From Athripsodes cinereus (Eukaryota > Arthropoda > Insecta > Trichoptera > Leptoceridae), in contig OX388322.1 of the NCBI GenBank assembly GCA_947579605.1, forward strand, positions 11,594,001 to 11,658,000: DNA of 64,000 bases, in the 5' to 3' direction. Positions 10,369 through 21,167 of this stretch are shown one piece after another. Each line of letters begins with the position of its first letter. The stretch's first letter is position 1. Below the pieces are notes generated by a model. The model did no database searches and was not told where the DNA came from. It worked only from the letters and a program-made list of their open reading frames with translations. The translations under genes and the position numbers were made by a program.

Positions 10369-11368
10369 TATACATATGAAATTCCCATGTAAAATTAAAA
10401 GAAAGGATAAACATCTAAAATACAATACTAAAAATTGAAAATAATTTTGCTTGTTGAATTTTTAAAACCCTGTTAAGAATCATTAATGACTTACAAATAA
10501 TCTCGATATGAAAACTATATTTTGGTACGTTAATGACTTCAATAAATTTATAAAATGCCTCAATATTAAATAATAACATTAACACCTTTTTCAAACAAAT
10601 TTTGACTAGGAAGTAGGAAGGAATAATATCAATTATCATAATTATTCACATTTATGGATCATTCTAGTCACCGACGTTGGGAGATATCTAAAATATTCTG
10701 CAACACTTACATATTTAGTATTTCCACTGCTGTGACAGTGGAAGTACTAAACAAGTGTTTGATTTACTATAATTTAAGATAAACTATCACCAAGAACCGG
10801 TTGAAAATATTGACTTTATTATTAAACACATTTTTGGTACAAAATGTGGATTAAATATTGGTAATGTTTTGCAATCCGTTATTTGTGCACACAGCCTGTA
10901 AAGGTGATGTACCGAAATTACTTGTAGATAAAAAAAATATTATATTTGCACATCAATCATACCATCGTCACTCATTTAATGGCAATTATCCTCTTATAGA
11001 CAGGACAATACAAATAATTTTATTCATTTGTCTAGTTCCATAGTCTATGAATTAAAAATCCAGGTGGTAAGTGATTTATTTATTTTGGTGAGATTTTTTT
11101 CCAATTAATTCAGACTAAGAAAATAAATGATAATTTTAAAATTTAAACAATAATAAAATTTAATGATAACATAAAAATGTGTCAAGTACGCGCTTCTACA
11201 TAAAATCTAAGAGAAATTATATTTGTTTGTATAACAAACAACATAATATGTATAATATAACTACCATTTCAAAATTATATAATAATACATTTTTCATGGA
11301 GGTAGATATACCATCTACACAAATCTTAAACAATCAATTGTGCATCCCGTAATGGAGGATCAAAAAAA
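10369..11368. other. Intergenic, no supported gene
   Basis: AT-rich. Short frames exist (for example 10858-11043), but none has recognisable content or splice context. The last 100 bases probably include the 3' UTR of the minus-strand zinc-finger gene. Confidence 0.4.
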
Positions 11369-12079
11369 TTATACACTCTCTGTTGATAAACTCTCTTGTG
11401 GAATATCATCACACAATTCTTCATCTTTTTTTGCACCATTATTAGATTCTGCTCCATCTGCAATGCCGTCTGGTCTGTTATCATCTGAATTATGAGCACC
11501 TTCCGGACCTGATGCTGTGTTTGCTTTCTTCACATCATTGACTCGACATTCAGCAAGAATCGTTTGTATCTTTACTTGAGCCGTCACAGCTTCCTCCACT
11601 GATAACTTCTTCAATTGTGCTGATACACTTTTCCCGAAGGCATCAAACTCATCAAGCTTATTCTTACTTTCCTAAAATGAATTATTAGTTAGCGAAACAT
11701 TCAAATAATTATAATGTACCTATTACATCAACTTCTGCAGCAATACTTACATCACTCATTCTAGGTTTCTTTAATATCTGTTTTTTGGTGTCTTCTATAT
11801 TGCGTCTTGTTCTGTACTTGCTGGTGTTTCCAAAATTAGGTTGAGAACCACCCTAAGTAAAAAAAAACATTTTGCATTAAATAAATATATTTTTTACATT
11901 TCCATTTTAGTAGTACGCATCAGAGTACGCATCAAAAAGTATTCCATTACCCTCGGTCTGGGTGCACTACATCTGAAATTGTTACAGGACTGTCTTCTAG
12001 CCCAGTTACTGTAACCACATTCATTGCACTGCCAATCTTCTCCTGCACTGAAGTTACTCGAGAATCTATCAGATGACAT
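11369..12079 (-). CDS. Small RanBP2-like zinc-finger protein, three exons
   Basis: The exons are 12079-11951, 11852-11751 and 11671-11369. All junctions are GT-AG and fall between codons, giving 177 residues. The ATG at 12079 is the first in the frame. Residues about 14-40 form a zinc ribbon starting EDWQCNECGYSNWARRQSC with a further Cys four residues on. This is close to the RanBP2/ZRANB2 pattern (W-x-C-x2-C-x10-C-x2-C) but with x4 in the last spacer. Exon 2 is basic (RTRRNIEDTKKQILKKP). Exon 3 starts with a helical segment (LDEFDAFGKSVSAQLKKLS) that looks like the C-terminal helix seen in MADF/BESS or Myb/SANT insect proteins. It ends in an acidic, Asp/Glu/Asn-rich tail. A nucleic-acid-binding role is likely but inferred; I do not recognise a named orthologue. 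Confidence 0.75.
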
Positions 12080-14275
12080 TTCGATTTCTACTTTTGCAAA
12101 TGCTATTGGCGTAAATGAATTAAACACAAGGATATTAACATGAATCTCTAATGAGATCGCGCAGGATACCTCTGCTATGTATCAGTAAATGTAATCGAAA
12201 TATATCAAAACCGAACGCGATACTATGGATGGAATGTCTTTATACCAAATATTTCAAATCCAATACTTTATTATTGAAATGTTAAATATTTAATAAATAA
12301 TTGCAAATTTTCTAAACGACAAATAGCCGAAGCCGGGAGCACAGAGCCGGCACTTTTAATATTATACTATTATTATACTCTATGGCCGGCACCACCGAAA
12401 GCAAAGATAAATTAGAATATCAATTTGTTATTATTATTATTATTTTAATGGAAAACATAATTCGCCCAAAACCAAAATCGTTGCTTATTGTAAAAATAAC
12501 CGATGTTTCCTCACTTTCATATTAAATTAAAAAATATACGAATATCATTGCGAAAAAACTTATGGTTTAATCTCAATTTGCATATATTTTTAATTATTTT
12601 ATTTGGAGATATTAATTTTTCATTACTTTATAACTATTAAATTTGATTTTTAAAAATATCCTTCATTCTGCGCTCCATACAAATTTGACATTGTTCCTCA
12701 ACACTTTGATAGCTTTTTTAAGCAAAATGTAAAAATGCCATTATATTTCAACGAAAAAAAGTGTCTAGTTTAATAAAACTATAGTTAATTCCGTTATTTT
12801 TGTATTTATTACACTTTTTATTACCACCAAAATAAAAAAAAGCAAAAATATCTGCGTGTTCCTGCGTTATGCACAATTGTGCATAACGATATTTTATATA
12901 AAATTCTTTTTCTATTTTGCATAAAACGATACTTTTTTTTGTTTTAAGTATGCTGTCAACTTTTATTTCTTCATTTAAATACATATAAATATCATTCAAG
13001 TGGAAAAAAGACCGCAAAAGCTTATTATATTAGAGGTAGTATAATTAAGACATTTCTTTTTGTATCAAAAAAGGTACATTTCTGGCAAGGAAAATGAGTA
13101 TATCGCTAAAATAATACATTTTACACTAAGATAATACTTCCAACTTGTATTTAATTATAAAAAAACACTAAGAAATTGCGCGAAGTTTCAAGTAAAAAAC
13201 AAATTCACATTATAAATCACGTGTTTTTTGTTATGCACATAAGGATTTTGTATGTAAAGGACAGTTCACATTGTGGACCGCGGAATTACAACGGTGATAG
13301 ATATAAATACCACATAATGCATGCGCATAAATTTTAAACACTTTTTATTTGAAAAATAAGTTATTTTATTCATAATATATTATATTTTATTCATATTCCT
13401 ATATAATATAATATTTTTTTGCCATAGCTGCAATACATCATATATGTAAACTTATCTATATAATAAGTAAACTATGTGATATACCATTGTGCTCTGAACT
13501 AAAGTCTAGTTTGAGAGATCTACTGTTAACAGGAGTCTGATATATAAAAATGTTAATAAACAATAAGGTGACACTGACGGTTGTCTTATTTTTATTCCCT
13601 AAATTTTAAATCCGAGCTATAAAAGTTCAATATCTTCAGTAATTTGCGCAAGGTTCCCATATGTACGAGGGCCCCGGCGGTTGTTCTATTTCTCTGTCGT
13701 AAAAACAGTTTATTTATTTCTGTGTTTAATAATAATAATATAATCTTTATTTCATATTTTATACATACAATTACAATTCACATTTATCAAATCACATATA
13801 AAGATATATTCATAAAACTGTGCAACCAACGAACGAAGCCCGTTAAGTCATTGAAATGACTTAAAGTGTTAATATAAATATTCTCATAGAATCATTTACT
13901 TCATCATTAATTTCTAACTACCTGTGCAGGTACATTGAAAACTTGAATCAAAATTTGGACGAGATGTGAAATTATCGCATTGCCGTGATGTCGATAATTT
14001 AGTCATTATTTTCCATATAGGTATACCCACCTATTTTGTTTTATGAGAATTTTTATGCCTGCGGAAGTCTTAGAAGGGTTTTATTTATAATTATTTGTTC
14101 ACGGCTCGAGTCTTTTACATGTAGAAGATTTACATACATAATTTATATAAGGTAAGTATATGTATAATGGATTAAGACACAGCAAGTTATATTAAAAGTC
14201 ACCAAAAAAGTAAAAAAATAACAATGAAATTGTCTCAGCAATAATAATTATTGATATTAAGAAAAAACATACTGA
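12080..14275. other. AT-rich intergenic region, no gene seen
   Basis: About 2.2 kb with long A/T runs. The promoter of the zinc-finger gene would lie at its left edge. Near 13730-13860 a stretch resembling the reversed 3' end of a LINE (ATAATAATAATATAATC followed by short A/T motifs) is visible, without a frame. Nothing else is supported. Confidence 0.4.
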
Positions 14276-14280
14276 GCATG

Positions 14281-14562
14281 TGTTAAATTTATATCAATTT
14301 AGTAAGGAGGTACCTCTGTAGATAGGTACCTACCTAAATCAAATCATTTAATAGAAGTGTAATAGTTTATTTAAATTTATAAGTAGTTTGAAAATGGAAC
14401 AGTTTTGAATGTTGTGTTGTTATATTTTTTCTGTCTGTCATTGTTTTGGTATGAGTAGTAATGTACATATTTAAACGATTCTTTCAATTATATTATTATT
14501 TAATTAAGTAAAACACCAACTTTTTATTTTTAAAAACCACATTTCTGATCATTAATTTATCA
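14281..14562 (+). repeat. 5' LTR of the BEL/Pao element
   Basis: 282 bp starting TGTTAAATTT and ending AATTTATCA. It carries the GGTACC-rich hairpin region GGAGGTACCTCTG and GGTACCTACC near its start. It appears identical to 19887-20168. Confidence 0.95.
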
Positions 14563-14564
14563 AA

Positions 14565-14582
14565 TGGTCCTATCGTACCGGA
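14565..14582 (+). other. Candidate primer-binding site
   Basis: TGGTCCTATCGTACCGGA lies 2 bases after the LTR. It begins TGG, complementary to a tRNA CCA end. I cannot name the tRNA. Confidence 0.6.
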
Positions 14583-14655
14583 TATAAGTGGACTTGTTGG
14601 TTGTTAAGTGTTTTATATAAGTTTTGAGACATAGTTTTATTGAGTGCCACCGACG

Positions 14656-17600
14656 ATGGAAGAAAAGAAAATGTTAAATGTAAGGCGTTACATTAAAGGA
14701 CGCCTAACATATTATGAAGAACATTTAAAAGAAACAACAAATATATCAGAGTATCATTTGATCATGGAAAGACTGCAAGAGTTATTTTCAAAGTTACAGG
14801 ATGTTAATATTGAATTGGAAGCTAATGAATCACATGTTCCGGAAGGAATTCAGCTAGAAATTAAATGCAATTATTTAATAAAAATGATAAAAGATAAAGT
14901 GAATATTTCTAAAAGCTCTGAAGCCAATGTTCATGGTAATATACAAAACTGCATGCTGCCCAAAATTAAGCTGCCAAATTTCGAAGGAAGTTATAGTACT
15001 TGGCAGTCTTTCAAGGACCTTTATATCTTTATGATTCATAATAATACTAAATTAAATGATGTAGAAAAATTATACTACTTGAAGTCTTGTTTGACTGGAG
15101 AGGCCGCAGCCACCATTTTATCCTTGGAGATTGCTGATACGAACTATGAAGCAGCATGGAATGCATTGCTGAAGCGTTACGACAACAAAACTTTGATTGC
15201 ACATTTTTATTTACAAAAAATAATGAATTTGGAAAAAGTAAACAAAAATTATTCATTAAGAAATTTGTTATGTGATTTTCAGCAGAATTATAGTGCATTA
15301 TTGTCATTGAATGTCGGCAACATGGCTGACTTGTTACTTATACACACACTGTCGGCAAGACTTGACTTTCTTTCTTTCAGGGATTTTGAATTTCAGAGAA
15401 CGAGTACGGCGTTTCCTTCTTTAGGCGAGTTTGTTGATTTTGTGACTCAGAGATGTCAAGCGCTGGAAGTAATTTCAAGTGATGAATCAAGGTCTAAGTT
15501 CACAAATAAAATAATATCAAATGTTACGACGAGCGCTACTAAGTCCGAAAGGGATAATCTTAAAGGTAGGAAATGTTTATTTTGTTATAAAAACAATCAT
15601 TGCATATTGAATTGTTTCAAATTCAAAAAATGTCAACCTGATGAAAGGCGTTTGTCGGTGGAAAGGTTAAAATTGTGTCTCTTGTGTTTATCTTTAAATC
15701 ATAAGGTGTCCGATTGTAGACGGACGGATTTATTGTGTAATAATTGTCAACAGAGACACAATTCTCTGTTACATTTAAATACTGTGAAAGAATCGGTAAA
15801 TCATTGTGATGATAATGATGTTACGAAGGTTTCCGTAAGTCCGGGACCTTCAGTTTCGTTATCAGTCAAAAATGTTAATAACACTTTATGTCATAATGTA
15901 TCATTACTACCTACTGTTTCTTGTTATGTTGTTGACGATGCGGGAAATAAGCATCAATGCAAATTATTGATGGATGTTGGAAGTCAAAGAAATTTCGTTT
16001 CAGCCGAGTTTGTGAAGAAATTATTTGGTGTTAATTTCAGGTCAGTGCAGTTCTCAGTTGAAGGGGTTGGAGGTCATTCAACCTCCGTTTCTCAATCGGT
16101 AAAGTTAACCATTGTGTCTAGATTTTCTGATTTTAAGTTGAATTCAGAGTTTGGTGTACTGGAAACAATAACCGATAGTCTTCCAACAAGTGATTTCTCA
16201 AAGAAGGAAGTAAGATGGCCTTCTCATGTTAAATTGGCGGATCCCAGTTTTAATGTATCAAGTAAGATAGATATCATTTTGGGTGCCAATGATTTTTTCA
16301 TTTGCCTTAAGTCAGGTAAAATAGATATGGGACCTGGATTCCCAGGTTTAATAAATACCAAGTTTGGTTGGGTGATGTGCGGAGATCTATCTTTATCAGA
16401 TCGGCTTTCGTGTTCTTTAAAAAAGTCTGTTTGTAATTTAGCTGTTTTGGACTCCGACATTACACGTTTTTGGGATTTGGAAAATATTCCTGATAAAAAA
16501 ATCTTATCATTACAGGATAAGGAATGTGAGCAGTCATACTTAAAGTCTGTAACACGTGATGAGTTTGGCAGATATCAAGTAGATCTTCCAGTTAAAAAGG
16601 AATTACTGTCAAGGTTAGGTGATTCCTACAATATGGCATATCGTCGTTTTGTGTTTTTAGAGAAAAAATTGGCAAAGAATTTAGAGTTTTATGAAAAATA
16701 TCGTTCATTTATTTATGAATTTGTTGAACTAGGTCATGCGCATTGGGTAGATAAATTCCCTCATCAGAGTAATTTTGTTGAATATTACATGCCTCATCAT
16801 GCAGTGGTGAAGGAACATTCAACAACCACTAAGTTAAGGGTTGTTTTTGACGCTTCTGCAGTCTCATCATCAGGTTTAAGTCTCAATGATGTACTTATGG
16901 TTGGCCCATCTGTGCAGCCAGATTTGTTCACAATTTTATTGAGATTTCGCATGAATGTGTATGCTTTTGTATGCGATATTACTAAAATGTATCGTCAAAT
17001 CAGTATCAAAGATGAATTTCAGTCACTACAACGTATTTTATGGAGAGATGATCCTCAGCAACCAATGAAGTGCCTGCAGTTATCAACTGTTACGTATGGT
17101 ACCGCTCCAGCCAGTTTCTTAGCCACCAGAACTTTACAGCAGTTGGTTGAGGATGAAGGTCACAACTTTCCTTTAGGTTCTAAAGTGTTAACCGAAAATG
17201 CGTATGTTGATGATATTTTGGTTAGTTGTAGCGATGAGAATGTTTTGATCGATATTGTTAATCAAGTAGAAACCCTGTTAAGTCTTGGCAAATTTGATTT
17301 ACACAAATGGTATTCTAATAATCCTGTTGTATTGAATACTATCCCCTGTGAAAAGTGGGAAAGATGTACATTTTCCTTTAAAACTGTAGAAAATTCTTCT
17401 GTCAAGACTTTAGGTCTGAAATGGGAGCCCGTTTCAGATGAATTTCAAGTTGTTTTACCCGATAAATTATTAAGTAAAAGTCCGACAAAGAGAAATGTTC
17501 TATCAGATATTGCCAAAATTTTTGATCCCTTGGGTTTTGTAGCTCCTGTAACTGTTTTTGCAAAATTGTTAATGCAACAAATTTGGAAGGAAGGTATAGC

Positions 17601-18102
17601 CTGGGATGATAATATTCCTAGCGCTATCTTAGAAGTGTGGAAGTCATTTTGTGAAAATTTGCACTTTTTGAATTTTATTTCAGTACCTCGTCTGATTTTT
17701 CCAAAGGATTTGGTGAAAATTGAACTTCATGGATTTGCTGATAGCTCTACAAAGGCTTACGGAGGTGTTATTTACGCACGTTGCCAATCTTTACATAATT
17801 ATACAGTCCACTTAATTTGTGCTAAATCTCGTGTCGCTCCATTAAAACCAGTCAGTTTACCTCGTTTGGAATTGTTGGCTGCTCTTCTTGTTGCCAGATT
17901 AATGGATAAAGTTAGTAAGGTATTGAATATTGATTTAAGTAATTGTTTTTATTGGACAGATTCAATGATCACATTGTGTTGGATTAAGGGAGATCCTTCT
18001 AAATGGACCACATTTGTGGCCAATAGAGTAGTTGAAATACAAGATATTTCATTAACAAGTAATTGGAGTCATGTTAAATCGCGAGAAAATCCATTTGACT
18101 GA
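14656..18102 (+). CDS. BEL/Pao gag-protease-RT-RNase H polyprotein (frame ends early)
   Basis: The first ATG in frame is 14656, giving 1148 residues. Residues about 85-265 are the DUF1759-like gag region. Three Cys/His clusters follow around 300-370 (CLFC..C, CLLCLSLNHKVSDC, CNNC). The protease site near residue 440 reads MDVGSQ. The usual family motif is D-[ST]-G, so the hydroxyl residue is replaced by Val. Reverse transcriptase follows with VVFDAS, CDITKMYRQI and the YVDD box at about residue 850. RNase H follows with FADSS, LPRLELLAA and FYWTDSM. The frame stops just after the conserved Asn-Pro segment at the RNase H-integrase linker. Most relatives continue as one polyprotein into integrase, so this stop comes from a frameshift. 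Confidence 0.93.
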   Translation: MEEKKMLNVRRYIKGRLTYYEEHLKETTNISEYHLIMERLQELFSKLQDVNIELEANESHVPEGIQLEIKCNYLIKMIKDKVNISKSSEANVHGNIQNCMLPKIKLPNFEGSYSTWQSFKDLYIFMIHNNTKLNDVEKLYYLKSCLTGEAAATILSLEIADTNYEAAWNALLKRYDNKTLIAHFYLQKIMNLEKVNKNYSLRNLLCDFQQNYSALLSLNVGNMADLLLIHTLSARLDFLSFRDFEFQRTSTAFPSLGEFVDFVTQRCQALEVISSDESRSKFTNKIISNVTTSATKSERDNLKGRKCLFCYKNNHCILNCFKFKKCQPDERRLSVERLKLCLLCLSLNHKVSDCRRTDLLCNNCQQRHNSLLHLNTVKESVNHCDDNDVTKVSVSPGPSVSLSVKNVNNTLCHNVSLLPTVSCYVVDDAGNKHQCKLLMDVGSQRNFVSAEFVKKLFGVNFRSVQFSVEGVGGHSTSVSQSVKLTIVSRFSDFKLNSEFGVLETITDSLPTSDFSKKEVRWPSHVKLADPSFNVSSKIDIILGANDFFICLKSGKIDMGPGFPGLINTKFGWVMCGDLSLSDRLSCSLKKSVCNLAVLDSDITRFWDLENIPDKKILSLQDKECEQSYLKSVTRDEFGRYQVDLPVKKELLSRLGDSYNMAYRRFVFLEKKLAKNLEFYEKYRSFIYEFVELGHAHWVDKFPHQSNFVEYYMPHHAVVKEHSTTTKLRVVFDASAVSSSGLSLNDVLMVGPSVQPDLFTILLRFRMNVYAFVCDITKMYRQISIKDEFQSLQRILWRDDPQQPMKCLQLSTVTYGTAPASFLATRTLQQLVEDEGHNFPLGSKVLTENAYVDDILVSCSDENVLIDIVNQVETLLSLGKFDLHKWYSNNPVVLNTIPCEKWERCTFSFKTVENSSVKTLGLKWEPVSDEFQVVLPDKLLSKSPTKRNVLSDIAKIFDPLGFVAPVTVFAKLLMQQIWKEGIAWDDNIPSAILEVWKSFCENLHFLNFISVPRLIFPKDLVKIELHGFADSSTKAYGGVIYARCQSLHNYTVHLICAKSRVAPLKPVSLPRLELLAALLVARLMDKVSKVLNIDLSNCFYWTDSMITLCWIKGDPSKWTTFVANRVVEIQDISLTSNWSHVKSRENPFD

Positions 18103-19771
18103 TTTAGTTTCTAGGGGTTTGAAGCCGCAGGATTTAGTTAGTTGCAAGTTATGGTTTGAAGGTCCATATTGGTTATCTTTTGGAGAATTTCAATGTCATG
18201 TTCCAATTTCACTTGATGACTCATCTATTCCAGAACAAAAGGTTGTCTCTCATGTCTTATGCGAAACGCAAGAATGTTATTTCATGGAAGTTTTTGAAAA
18301 ATTTTCTGATTGGAATAAATTGCTAAGGATGGTAGCTTATATTTTACGGTTTTCAAATAATTCAAAGGTAGGTTCAATTAGACGAATTGATTTTCTTACA
18401 AGTTGTGAATTGAATGCAGCTTTTTTATGCATAATTAAATGTGTACAAAGGAAATATTTTCACAAAGAATTTAAAATGTTGTCTAACAGCGAGACCATTG
18501 ATCCAGACGGGTTTTCATGTAAGCAAATGAAATTTCTTAATATATTTTTAGATCAGGAAGGCTGCATAAGAGTTGGTGGTCGGCTACGTTATTCCGATTT
18601 GTCTTACAGTCAAAAATTTCCTTTATTGTTACCTTCACATTGTCATATAACCGATTTGATAATAATATATGAACATAAAAGATTGTTGCACGCTGGCACG
18701 CAAGCCACGTTGTCGGCTTTACGTGCTTACGTATGGCCTATAAACGGAAGAAGTAGAGTCCGTCATTTAATTTATAAATGTGTCAAATGTTTTAGGTTCA
18801 AAGGAGAAGTGGCTACCCAGTTGATGGCAGATTTACCAAAATATAGAGTAACACCATGTAGACCATTTTTAGTAACGGGTGTTGATTTTACAGGTGCTAT
18901 TAATGTAAAAGTTTCCAGGCTGAGGAAGGCGCTAATTGTCAAGGCATACGTTTGTCTTTTTGTGTGTTTAAGTACCAAGGCGGTTCATGTAGAGTTAGTG
19001 TCAGATATGACTACAAATGAATTTTTAAATGCCTTACGTCGATTTGTAAGTCGACGAGGTAAGCCGTTGCAGATATTCAGTGACAATGGCACTACTTTTC
19101 ATAGTGCAAAACACGAATTAAATAAATTGTATGTTATGTTTAAGAATGATTTCAGTTGTATTGCTAATTTTGTGTCTCATGAAGGAATAGAGTGGAACTT
19201 TATTCCTCCATACAGCCCCCATTGGGGAGGGCTCTGGGAAGTGAGCATAAAACTCCTCAAGCATCATCTCAAACGAATGCTTGGAAATGATGTATTGACT
19301 TACGAACATTTAAATACGTTACTTATACAAATTGAAGGAATTGTTAATAGTCGCCCCCTGATAGGGTTAAGAGATGATGTTACGGATTGTTTGTGTCTCA
19401 CGCCAGCCCATTTCCTTATAGGTCAGAGTCTTACAACTATTCCAGAAGGTGATTTGACAAATTTTCCTGATTGCAAGTTATCTTTGTATCAACAAATTAC
19501 TAAAATGAGGAATTATTTCTGGAAGAGATGGCGATCTGATTATTTAAATTCATTGCAAATGAGGTATAAATGGTATAAAGAAAAGCCCGATTTAATCTTA
19601 AATTCAATTGTTCTTTTGAAGGAGGAATCACCTCCTTATGCTTGGCCACTGGGCAGAATTACTGAACTGTTTAAAGGTAAAGACAATCGCGTGAGAGCGG
19701 TTTCTGTCAAGACAAAAACTGGCTGTTATGTGAAACCTATAACTAAAGTCATTCCATTGCCTTCTGACTAA
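18071..19771 (+). CDS. BEL/Pao integrase part of pol, shifted frame
   Basis: This frame overlaps the gag-pol frame by 32 bases and is offset by one. Homology resumes at DLVSRG near 18099, so the listed start is only the first ATG, not a natural start. The zinc-binding HHCC has H202, H207, C237 and C240. The catalytic core has D272, D338 (SDNGTTF) and E390 (WGGLWEVS). A C-terminal DUF5641-like segment ends KPITKVIPLP. All integrase catalytic residues are present. The break looks like a 4-base gain around GACTGA at 18095-18102. A programmed shift is possible but has no obvious slippery site. Confidence 0.9.
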   Translation: MLNREKIHLTDLVSRGLKPQDLVSCKLWFEGPYWLSFGEFQCHVPISLDDSSIPEQKVVSHVLCETQECYFMEVFEKFSDWNKLLRMVAYILRFSNNSKVGSIRRIDFLTSCELNAAFLCIIKCVQRKYFHKEFKMLSNSETIDPDGFSCKQMKFLNIFLDQEGCIRVGGRLRYSDLSYSQKFPLLLPSHCHITDLIIIYEHKRLLHAGTQATLSALRAYVWPINGRSRVRHLIYKCVKCFRFKGEVATQLMADLPKYRVTPCRPFLVTGVDFTGAINVKVSRLRKALIVKAYVCLFVCLSTKAVHVELVSDMTTNEFLNALRRFVSRRGKPLQIFSDNGTTFHSAKHELNKLYVMFKNDFSCIANFVSHEGIEWNFIPPYSPHWGGLWEVSIKLLKHHLKRMLGNDVLTYEHLNTLLIQIEGIVNSRPLIGLRDDVTDCLCLTPAHFLIGQSLTTIPEGDLTNFPDCKLSLYQQITKMRNYFWKRWRSDYLNSLQMRYKWYKEKPDLILNSIVLLKEESPPYAWPLGRITELFKGKDNRVRAVSVKTKTGCYVKPITKVIPLPSD

Positions 19772-19886
19772 TTTCTTGAAATCAACATTGTTATTGTTTA
19801 CTTATTTTTGTTTTATAAAATTTTACAATTGTATTGCACCTGATATATTATATTGAATGTTGACATTACATGTCAACGGAGGGGTG

Positions 19887-20168
19887 TGTTAAATTTATAT
19901 CAATTTAGTAAGGAGGTACCTCTGTAGATAGGTACCTACCTAAATCAAATCATTTAATAGAAGTGTAATAGTTTATTTAAATTTATAAGTAGTTTGAAAA
20001 TGGAACAGTTTTGAATGTTGTGTTGTTATATTTTTTCTGTCTGTCATTGTTTTGGTATGAGTAGTAATGTACATATTTAAACGATTCTTTCAATTATATT
20101 ATTATTTAATTAAGTAAAACACCAACTTTTTATTTTTAAAAACCACATTTCTGATCATTAATTTATCA
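19887..20168 (+). repeat. 3' LTR of the BEL/Pao element
   Basis: 282 bp, preceded by the purine tract in CAACGGAGGGGTG (19875-19886) and followed by the GCATG duplication. No difference from the 5' LTR was seen on reading. Confidence 0.95.
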
Positions 20169-20258
20169 GCATGTAAACTGCGCTTTATAAATCTTGTGCA
20201 TAACGACGTGTCTATGGTTTATAAGCAAAGATTTTGGTTTTAGGCGAATTATACTTAA

Positions 20259-20340
20259 GGCGTATTCACATGTGTTCACTTTCAGAGATCGCTCTGGATG
20301 ATCCTCCAAATTGAAAAGGCGTGAATAGACGTTTCATGAA
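20259..20340. mobile_element. MITE family B, left-end fragment
   Basis: TTAA at 20255-20258 is followed by GGCGTATTCACATGTGTTC and GGATGATCCTCCAAATTG, matching the left end of the copy at 9279. The match ends after CGTTTCATGAATAGC, where an inverted-repeat arm starts, so the rest of the element is lost. Confidence 0.7.
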
Positions 20341-20348
20341 TAGCAATC

Positions 20349-20384
20349 AATACCCGTAGGCACTATATGAGATGGTAGGCCCCA
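20349..20384 (+). repeat. Left arm of an inverted repeat enclosing the LINE
   Basis: AATACCCGTAGGCACT and TGGTAGGCCCCA pair imperfectly (about 30 of 36) with 26417-26452 on the other strand. The arms enclose about 6 kb that includes the LINE. They may be the ends of an older DNA element. Confidence 0.5.
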
Positions 20385-21167
20385 CTGTTGTCAAAATGTG
20401 AGATTTCATAGCAAAAGTAATATTCACGAAATTGTTGCCATATGTAGAATTACTTTTTGATCACCACGTTAAATTATTTTTGGACACACCAAGTTTTTCG
20501 ACACCGGCAAACTTTACATTCGAGCTAGATTTTATTTTTGCTGGTTTTATTTTATTTTTGCCGGCAAAAATAAAATAAAACCAGCAAAAATAAAATCTTA
20601 CTCGAATACGATTTTCTTAAAGTTTATATTCGAATTAGATTTCATTTTTGCCTACCTACCTCGTATAATAAAACCTACCTCGAATATAAGCTTTAGGAAA
20701 TTTGTATTCGAATTAGATTTTATTTTTGCCGATTTCATTTTATTTTTGTAAATATAAAAATATTTCGCCAAAAAATCCAAATAATATTATTGTAGCAACA
20801 ATTTTCCTCCATACAAAACTATATTTGAGCATTTTGATTTTTAAATAGGTCAACGCTTGTCGATTTGAATAGAGATAGGGTAGGTCGGACGCAGCGATCG
20901 GAATTGCATTTTTGGAATTTGGTTTTGGTTGCAGTGTTTCAATTTTATATATATTGGTGTTTTTGACGCAATTTTTTCTTTTTTTGACAATTACAGTGTG
21001 CTCGCGATCAGTAAGTACAAACTTCAAAAGTAATTAGAATTACCAAGCTCATTGTGTGTTATTGTTACCCGCATTGGTGCATTCCTTGATATTGCACTCG
21101 ACACATCCATATACGAGTGTAACATATTGAACTACTGACTTTATTTTTTTCCTCATAATTTCCAATC
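20385..21167. other. Region before the LINE, rich in TTTTATTTTTG motifs
   Basis: Several ATTCGA-x-x-TAGATTTTATTTTTG blocks recur (about 20518, 20629 and 20705). The last 100-250 bases may be the 5' UTR of the LINE, but its start could not be fixed. Confidence 0.45.
20527..20598. repeat. 72-bp perfect palindrome
   Basis: Perfect inverted repeat centred on GCCGGC (20560-20565). The arms are AGATTTTATTTTTGCTGG plus further T-rich sequence. No loop. It is built from two of the local TTTTATTTTTG motifs in inverted order. Confidence 0.85.

Larger units (their letters stand above)
14281..20168 (+). mobile_element. BEL/Pao LTR retrotransposon, nearly intact
   Basis: A 5.9-kb element with two 282-bp LTRs (TG..CA ends) flanked by a 5-bp duplication GCATG at 14276-14280 and 20169-20173. 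A primer-binding-site candidate starts TGG two bases after the 5' LTR, and a purine-rich tract GGAGGGG precedes the 3' LTR. The LTRs appear identical on reading, which indicates a recent insertion. The gag-pol order (DUF1759-like gag, zinc knuckles, A17-type protease, reverse transcriptase, RNase H, integrase) is that of BEL/Pao. No envelope gene is present. Pol is split by a frameshift near 18095-18100. Confidence 0.95.

Noticed and set aside
10858..11043. 61-codon plus-strand frame (MVMFCNPLFVHTACK...)
   Set aside because: Ankyrin-like look of a few residues only; no repeat of the motif, no exons nearby.
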